DNA of 64,000 nucleotides, from contig CAVXNB010000008.1 in the NCBI GenBank assembly GCA_963763085.1, forward strand, positions 1 through 64,000, written 5' to 3'. Below the pieces are notes generated by a model, which saw only the letters and a list, made by a program, of their open reading frames with translations, was not told the DNA's origin and ran no database searches. Shown here one piece after another: positions 58,960 to 64,000 of this stretch. The position numbers and the translations under genes were made by a program. The stretch is from CAVXNB01 sp963763085 (lineage in GTDB: Bacteria > Actinomycetota > Acidimicrobiia > Acidimicrobiales > Bog-793). Numbering within the stretch: the first letter of the stretch is position 1; each line of letters begins with the position of its first letter.

Positions 58960-59516
58960 TGGCCCGCGACGCACGTCAGCACGAGGAGCTCGTCGCCCCA
59001 GCCTGGGGCGCGTCGAGAAACAAGACCGTCACCTGGCACGACCCCTCCATCACCCAGAACGGTGGTTCCGGGCTGAGCGGGCTCGAGTTCCTGCGAGCCA
59101 TCCTCGACGGAACGCTGCCGCCTCCACCGATTGCAATGCTGCTCGGCATGCGGATGCGGGAGATCGAGCTCGGACGAGTCGTATTCGAGTGCACGCCCGA
59201 CGAGTCCGTCTACAACCCGATCGGCGTCGTGCACGGCGGCCTCGTCTGCACCCTGGCCGACACGGTCGCAGCGTGCGCGGTGCACACGAGCCTCGCCGCC
59301 GGCGTGGCCTACACCTCCATCGACCTCAATGTCAGTTACCTCCGGCCGGTGACGATGGCGAGCGGTGTGCTCCGGGCGACCGGGCAGCTCGTCAAGCCCG
59401 GCCGCCGCGTCGCCTACTCGACGGCCGAGATCGCCGACCACGCCGGCAAGCTCGTCGCCACCGCGACGAGCAGCTGCCTCATCATGGGCGCCTCGCCCGA
59501 TCCACAACTAGGGTGA
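58959..59516 (+). CDS. PaaI-family hot-dog thioesterase
   Basis: 185 residues, intact. The core is FECTPDESVYNPIGVVHGGLVCTLADTVAACAVHTSLAAGVAYTSIDLNVSYLRPVT, with the HGG and the catalytic-Asp/Thr helix typical of PaaI/YbgC-type acyl-CoA thioesterases. A YSTAEIADHAGKLVATATSSCLIM strand ends it. Translationally coupled to the MFS pump. Coupling of a thioesterase to an exporter suggests release of an aryl-acyl group before export, but the substrate is not known. Confidence 0.87.
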   Translation: MARDARQHEELVAPAWGASRNKTVTWHDPSITQNGGSGLSGLEFLRAILDGTLPPPPIAMLLGMRMREIELGRVVFECTPDESVYNPIGVVHGGLVCTLADTVAACAVHTSLAAGVAYTSIDLNVSYLRPVTMASGVLRATGQLVKPGRRVAYSTAEIADHAGKLVATATSSCLIMGASPDPQLG

Positions 59517-59590
59517 TCGCCAGTTGCGCCTCCGTCGATTGCGCGCGACCACCAGCCGACAGCACCCGATAGCAAGAGGGAGAGCAAGAG

Positions 59591-60130
59591 ATGCCATCCG
59601 AAACCTTCATCGCCCTCATTGGCGTGTACGACCGCGTCGCCGATGCGGAAGCCGACTACCAGCTGATCAAGGACCTGCACACCGACGCCGGCGTGATCGA
59701 CGCCTTCGACGCAGCCTTGATCGTGCGCCGGGAGGACGGGAAGGTGAAGATCACGAAGAAGCACGAGACCCCGACCCGGGTCGGTGGCGTGGTCGGCGGA
59801 GGTGTGGGACTGGCCACCGGCCTGGCCATCGCCCTGTTCCCGTTTGCCGCCATCGGCGGTGGTCTCCTCTTGGCCACCACCGCCGGCGGCGCCGCGCTCG
59901 GGGCCCTCGCCGGCCACGCGGCGGCCGGCATGAGCAGGTCGGACCTCAAGGAGATCGGCGAGTCGCTCGACGCGGGCCAGGCCGGCCTCGTCGTGGTCGC
60001 GGTCTCCAGTCTGGACGGCAGGGTCGAGAAGGCCATGGCCAAGGCTGACAAGGTGCACACCAAGGAGCTGAAGGCAGACACGTCGGAGATCGAGCGCGAC
60101 GCCAAGTCAGGCGACGAAGCCGGGAGCTGA
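59591..60130 (+). CDS. DUF1269-family membrane-associated protein
   Basis: 179 residues, intact; ATG 59591 after GGGAGAGCAAGAG. TFIALIGVYDRVADAEADYQLIKDLH and AALIVRREDGKVKITKKHETPTRVGGVVGGGVGLATGLAIALFP give the usual beta-alpha domain followed by a Gly/Ala-rich hydrophobic hairpin (to LAGHAAAGM). The tail, EIGESLDAGQAGLVVVAVSSLDGRVEKAMAKAD, continues the fold and ends in a charged stretch. Family members are stress-linked; function unknown. Confidence 0.87.
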   Translation: MPSETFIALIGVYDRVADAEADYQLIKDLHTDAGVIDAFDAALIVRREDGKVKITKKHETPTRVGGVVGGGVGLATGLAIALFPFAAIGGGLLLATTAGGAALGALAGHAAAGMSRSDLKEIGESLDAGQAGLVVVAVSSLDGRVEKAMAKADKVHTKELKADTSEIERDAKSGDEAGS

Positions 60131-60157
60131 ACGCCGACTACCGGGCGAGCACACGGC

Positions 60158-61108
60158 TTACTTCCGCCGGCGCACCCGATTGGCCTGAGGCGTCCGGCGG
60201 AAGGGGGGAGGGAGAGCTCCCTCCTTTCCTCGCGTCGACACCTGTGAGAGGAACAGGGCCGCCGTCGCCGGCAGCACCTCGCCCCCGCGACCAACCACGC
60301 ACCAAAGCCGGCGAAGCGGCAGGGGGCCGGCCCGCAACTCCACGAGGCTCCCGTCTTCGAGCTGGCCGGCGACAGCGTCACGCGACAGGAGGGCGATGCC
60401 GAGGCCGACCCGCACAGACTCTGCGATCGCGCCGTTCGAACCGACGGTGAGGATCGCCGGCGTGAGCCCGAGCTCGGCGAGAAGTTCGTCGGCCGTGGCC
60501 CGCGTCCCCGAACCCGACTCCCGCAGGAGCCATGTGCGCCGGCCGAGCTCGGCGGGAGTGACGGTCCGCGGCCCAGCCGCGCTCGGGCTCTCGTCGGGCG
60601 CCGACACGACGACGAGCTCGTGCGGCCTCTCGGCCAGCGTCACCAGCCCCGATCCGGCTGTCGGGCGCCCGCCGATGGCGAGATCGACGCGGTGGCCGGC
60701 GAGCAGCTCCCAGATCCTGGTGCGGTTGCCCACTTCGAGCCCGATGTCGACTCGTGGATATTCCTTGCGGAACCCGGCCAATATCGCCGGAACCACCCGT
60801 TCCCCTGCGGTAGTCACCGCCGCCAGGCGAAGCGTCCCCACTTCCGGATCCGCTTCGGCCCTGGCAGCGCTCGCCGCCTCTTCGGCCAGCCCGAGCAGTC
60901 GCTGGGCGTAGCCGGCTAGGACGACTCCTGACCTGGTGAGCCGAAGCCCGCGGCCCTCTCGTTCCACGAGCGCGACGCCAAGCTCACGGCGCAGCGACGC
61001 CAGCACGGCCGACACAGCCGGCTGACTGACGACGAGCGACTCGGCTGCCGCACGGACCGAGCCCGTCTCGGCGACGGCGAGAAACGTCCGTAGCTGGCCG
61101 GGCGTCAT
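60158..61108 (-). CDS. cbbR: LysR-family regulator, probable CbbR
   Basis: 316 residues, intact. The N-terminal helix-turn-helix MTPGQLRTFLAVAETGSVRAAAESLVVSQPAVSAVLASLRRELGVALVEREGRGLRLT is close to known CbbR proteins. The ligand domain has IGGRPTAGSGLVTLAERPHELVVVSAPD and LLRESGSGTRATADELLAELG. It is divergent from rbcL with 92 nt between the starts. The C-terminal tail after WCVVGRGGEVLPATAALFLSQ is basic. CbbR senses Calvin-cycle metabolites and activates the rbc operon. Confidence 0.88.
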   Translation of the reverse strand: MTPGQLRTFLAVAETGSVRAAAESLVVSQPAVSAVLASLRRELGVALVEREGRGLRLTRSGVVLAGYAQRLLGLAEEAASAARAEADPEVGTLRLAAVTTAGERVVPAILAGFRKEYPRVDIGLEVGNRTRIWELLAGHRVDLAIGGRPTAGSGLVTLAERPHELVVVSAPDESPSAAGPRTVTPAELGRRTWLLRESGSGTRATADELLAELGLTPAILTVGSNGAIAESVRVGLGIALLSRDAVAGQLEDGSLVELRAGPLPLRRLWCVVGRGGEVLPATAALFLSQVSTRGKEGALPPPFRRTPQANRVRRRK

Positions 61109-62655
<1,547 letters not shown>

Positions 62656-62682
62656 GCCTGACAAGGAAAGGGTCGCACGGAC

Positions 62683-63108
62683 ATGCGCCTCAACCAAGGA
62701 ACGTTCTCGCATCTGCCGGATTTCAGCGACGAAGAGATTCGCGCCCAGGTGCAGTACGCCATCGACCATGGCTGGGCGATCGCGGTGGAGTTCACCGACG
62801 ACCCCCACCCCCGCAACTCGTACTGGGAGATGTGGGGCCTGCCGATGTTCGAGATCTCCGACGCCTCCGCTGCGCTCTACGAGGTGAACCGCTGCCGTGA
62901 GGCCTTCCCGAATCAGTACATCAAGCTGAGCGCGTACGATTCGACGCTCGGACGTCAGACGACGGCCTTGTCGTTTCTCGTCAACCGTCCGAGCGAGGAG
63001 CCCGGCTTCCGCCTCGAGCGGCTGGAGGTCAGCGACCGGCGGATCCAGTACCAGCTCCATGCCTACGCCGCCGACCGTCCCCACGGCTCGCGCTACAAGG
63101 AGACCTGA
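62683..63108 (+). CDS. rbcS: RuBisCO small subunit, red-type
   Basis: 141 residues, intact; ATG 62683 after [63 protein letters not shown] is the form I small-subunit start. The extended C-terminus [37 protein letters not shown] makes the beta-hairpin found only in red-type enzymes and needed for their assembly. 27 nt after rbcL. Confidence 0.95.
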   Translation: MRLNQGTFSHLPDFSDEEIRAQVQYAIDHGWAIAVEFTDDPHPRNSYWEMWGLPMFEISDASAALYEVNRCREAFPNQYIKLSAYDSTLGRQTTALSFLVNRPSEEPGFRLERLEVSDRRIQYQLHAYAADRPHGSRYKET

Positions 63109-63115
63109 GACGGCC

Positions 63116-64000
63116 GTGGGCAGCGAATCCGCGCCCCGGGGCGCCCGCGGCGCCCGCGGCTTCGAAATGGCGCGCCCGGGTTCCGGCACCGGGCCGACGG
63201 CCGGCGCCGACGGCGCAGAGACCGACACCCCCGAAAGAAACGAGGTCCTCCCCGACGACGCCCTCATCGACCTCGCCGCCGAGCGGACCAACTCCGCCAT
63301 GGACGAGATCCTCGACCGTCTCGACCGGGAGCTCGTCGGTCTCGTCCCCGTCAAGGCGAGGATCCGTGAGATCGCGTCGCTGCTGCTCGTCGACAAGATG
63401 CGCCGGCGTTTCGGCCTCGATTCGGAGCGTCCGAGCCTGCACATGTGCTTCACGGGCAGCCCGGGCACCGGCAAGACGACCGTCGCGCTGCGGATGGCGG
63501 AGCTGTTGTCGCGGCTCGGCTACCTGGCGCGGGGCCATCTCGTGTCGGTCACCCGCGACGACCTCGTGGGCCAGTACATCGGTCACACGGCGCCGAAGAC
63601 GCGAGAGGTTCTGAAGCGAGCGATGGGGGGAGTGCTGTTCATCGACGAGGCCTATTACCTGTACCGGACCGAGAACGAGCGGGACTACGGTCAGGAAGCC
63701 ATCGAGATCCTCCTCCAGGTGATGGAGAACGAGCGGGACGATCTCGTCGTGATCCTCGCCGGGTACCGTGACCGGATGGACACCTTCTTCCAGGCCAACC
63801 CCGGCATGGGATCGAGGATCGCGCATCACATCGACTTCCCCGACTACACCGAGGATGAACTGATGCGGATCGCCCACCTGATGCTCGCCGGCCAGGGCTA
63901 CGAGTTCTCGGCGGAGGCGGAGACAGCCTTTGGGGAGTATTTGACGTTGCGGCGGGAGCAGCCGCGTTTCGCGAACGCGAGGAGCGTCCGCAACGCCCTC
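63116..64000 (+). CDS. cbbX: CbbX, red-type RuBisCO activase (3' truncated by window)
   Basis: GTG 63116 begins an open frame to the window end. The N-terminal ~55 residues are Gly/Ala-rich and variable. The AAA+ core has GSPGTGKTT (Walker A, ~114-122), LFIDEAY (Walker B, ~174-180) and sensor region [55 protein letters not shown] is the pore-side helix of CbbX. It pulls the RbcL C-terminal tail to release inhibitory sugar phosphates. The frame was read directly; the C-terminal domain lies outside. Confidence 0.93.
   Translation, partial: MGSESAPRGARGARGFEMARPGSGTGPTAGADGAETDTPERNEVLPDDALIDLAAERTNSAMDEILDRLDRELVGLVPVKARIREIASLLLVDKMRRRFGLDSERPSLHMCFTGSPGTGKTTVALRMAELLSRLGYLARGHLVSVTRDDLVGQYIGHTAPKTREVLKRAMGGVLFIDEAYYLYRTENERDYGQEAIEILLQVMENERDDLVVILAGYRDRMDTFFQANPGMGSRIAHHIDFPDYTEDELMRIAHLMLAGQGYEFSAEAETAFGEYLTLRREQPRFANARSVRNAL

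Noticed and set aside
57690..59516. A 608-residue open frame across the MFS gene into the thioesterase
   Set aside because: It reads in the wrong frame of the MFS gene (Arg/Gly-rich shadow). Only the part from 58959 is a real protein.

Overview
The window is high-GC, gene-dense DNA from what looks like an actinobacterium (Actinomycetota; genus not determinable from sequence alone). The clues are two tandem SDRs of the mycofactocin-coupled type (TGxARGQGR), paired alpha/beta-type acyl-CoA dehydrogenases (ACADs), DUF35 plus SCPx-type thiolase pairs, twin-arginine lipoprotein signals, and a red-type RuBisCO operon with cbbX. No tRNA, rRNA, IS element or CRISPR array was seen. A property of the whole window is that many otherwise well-conserved genes are split between reading frames by what look like single-base indels. 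I annotated each as one gene and stated where the frame breaks. No gene-free stretch exceeds about 300 bases.

Layout. (1) 1-2308: 3' part of a VWA metallopeptidase-like gene, then a helical-repeat protein that runs, after a frameshift, into an NTF2-like domain. (2) 2420-9096, minus strand: one operon encoding a tandem CaiB/BaiF CoA-transferase, DUF35 protein, SCPx-like thiolase, two ACADs and a MaoC hydratase. Its content resembles the cholesterol side-chain igr operon of mycobacteria. (3) 9369-18911, plus strand: a CUT2-type ABC transporter (binding protein, double ATPase, permease), hydantoinase/acetone-carboxylase-like subunits A and B, the latter with an acetone-carboxylase-gamma-like zinc-ribbon tail, and an ACAD. 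(4) 18812-26936: a minus operon of ACAD, a 6-oxocamphor-hydrolase-like crotonase, an SDR and an ACAD, divergent from a plus operon of an IclR regulator, two mycofactocin-type SDRs and an APH-family protein. (5) 26933-35716: a CoA ligase, two divergent ACMSD-type amidohydrolases, a PaaK-like ligase, a second CoA ligase, and a second DUF35-thiolase pair. Regions 2-5 look like a catabolic island that takes a cyclic, probably terpenoid- or steroid-like, substrate through ketone oxidation, ring cleavage, CoA activation and beta-oxidation. The substrate is inference.

(6) 35713-37549, minus: a UGSC-family protein (Cys form), its usual large partner, and a small NifU-like CxxC protein, all overlapping. 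(7) 37663-47682: a DMT transporter, two VOC proteins, a GntR/UTRA regulator and four Tat-lipoprotein family-5 solute-binding proteins with no permease. A related 23-bp element lies in front of five of these genes and suggests a local regulon. (8) 47746-55685: a DMT transporter and a cell-surface carbohydrate locus (GH26, cellulose-synthase-like GT2, PMT-type membrane glycosyltransferase, secreted beta-propeller with ASH-type domains). (9) 55848-60130: LLM flavin oxidoreductase, HxlR regulator, 14-TM MFS exporter, PaaI thioesterase and a DUF1269 protein. (10) 60158-64000: cbbR, divergent from rbcL-rbcS-cbbX, a Calvin-cycle operon cut by the window end.

The best candidates for new biology are the oxocamphor-hydrolase-like gene with its complete catalytic set inside an IclR-controlled island, the UGSC-partner-NifU-like operon, the GntR/SBP/VOC regulon with its repeated element, and the HyuB-AcxC-like fusion next to a sugar-type transporter.
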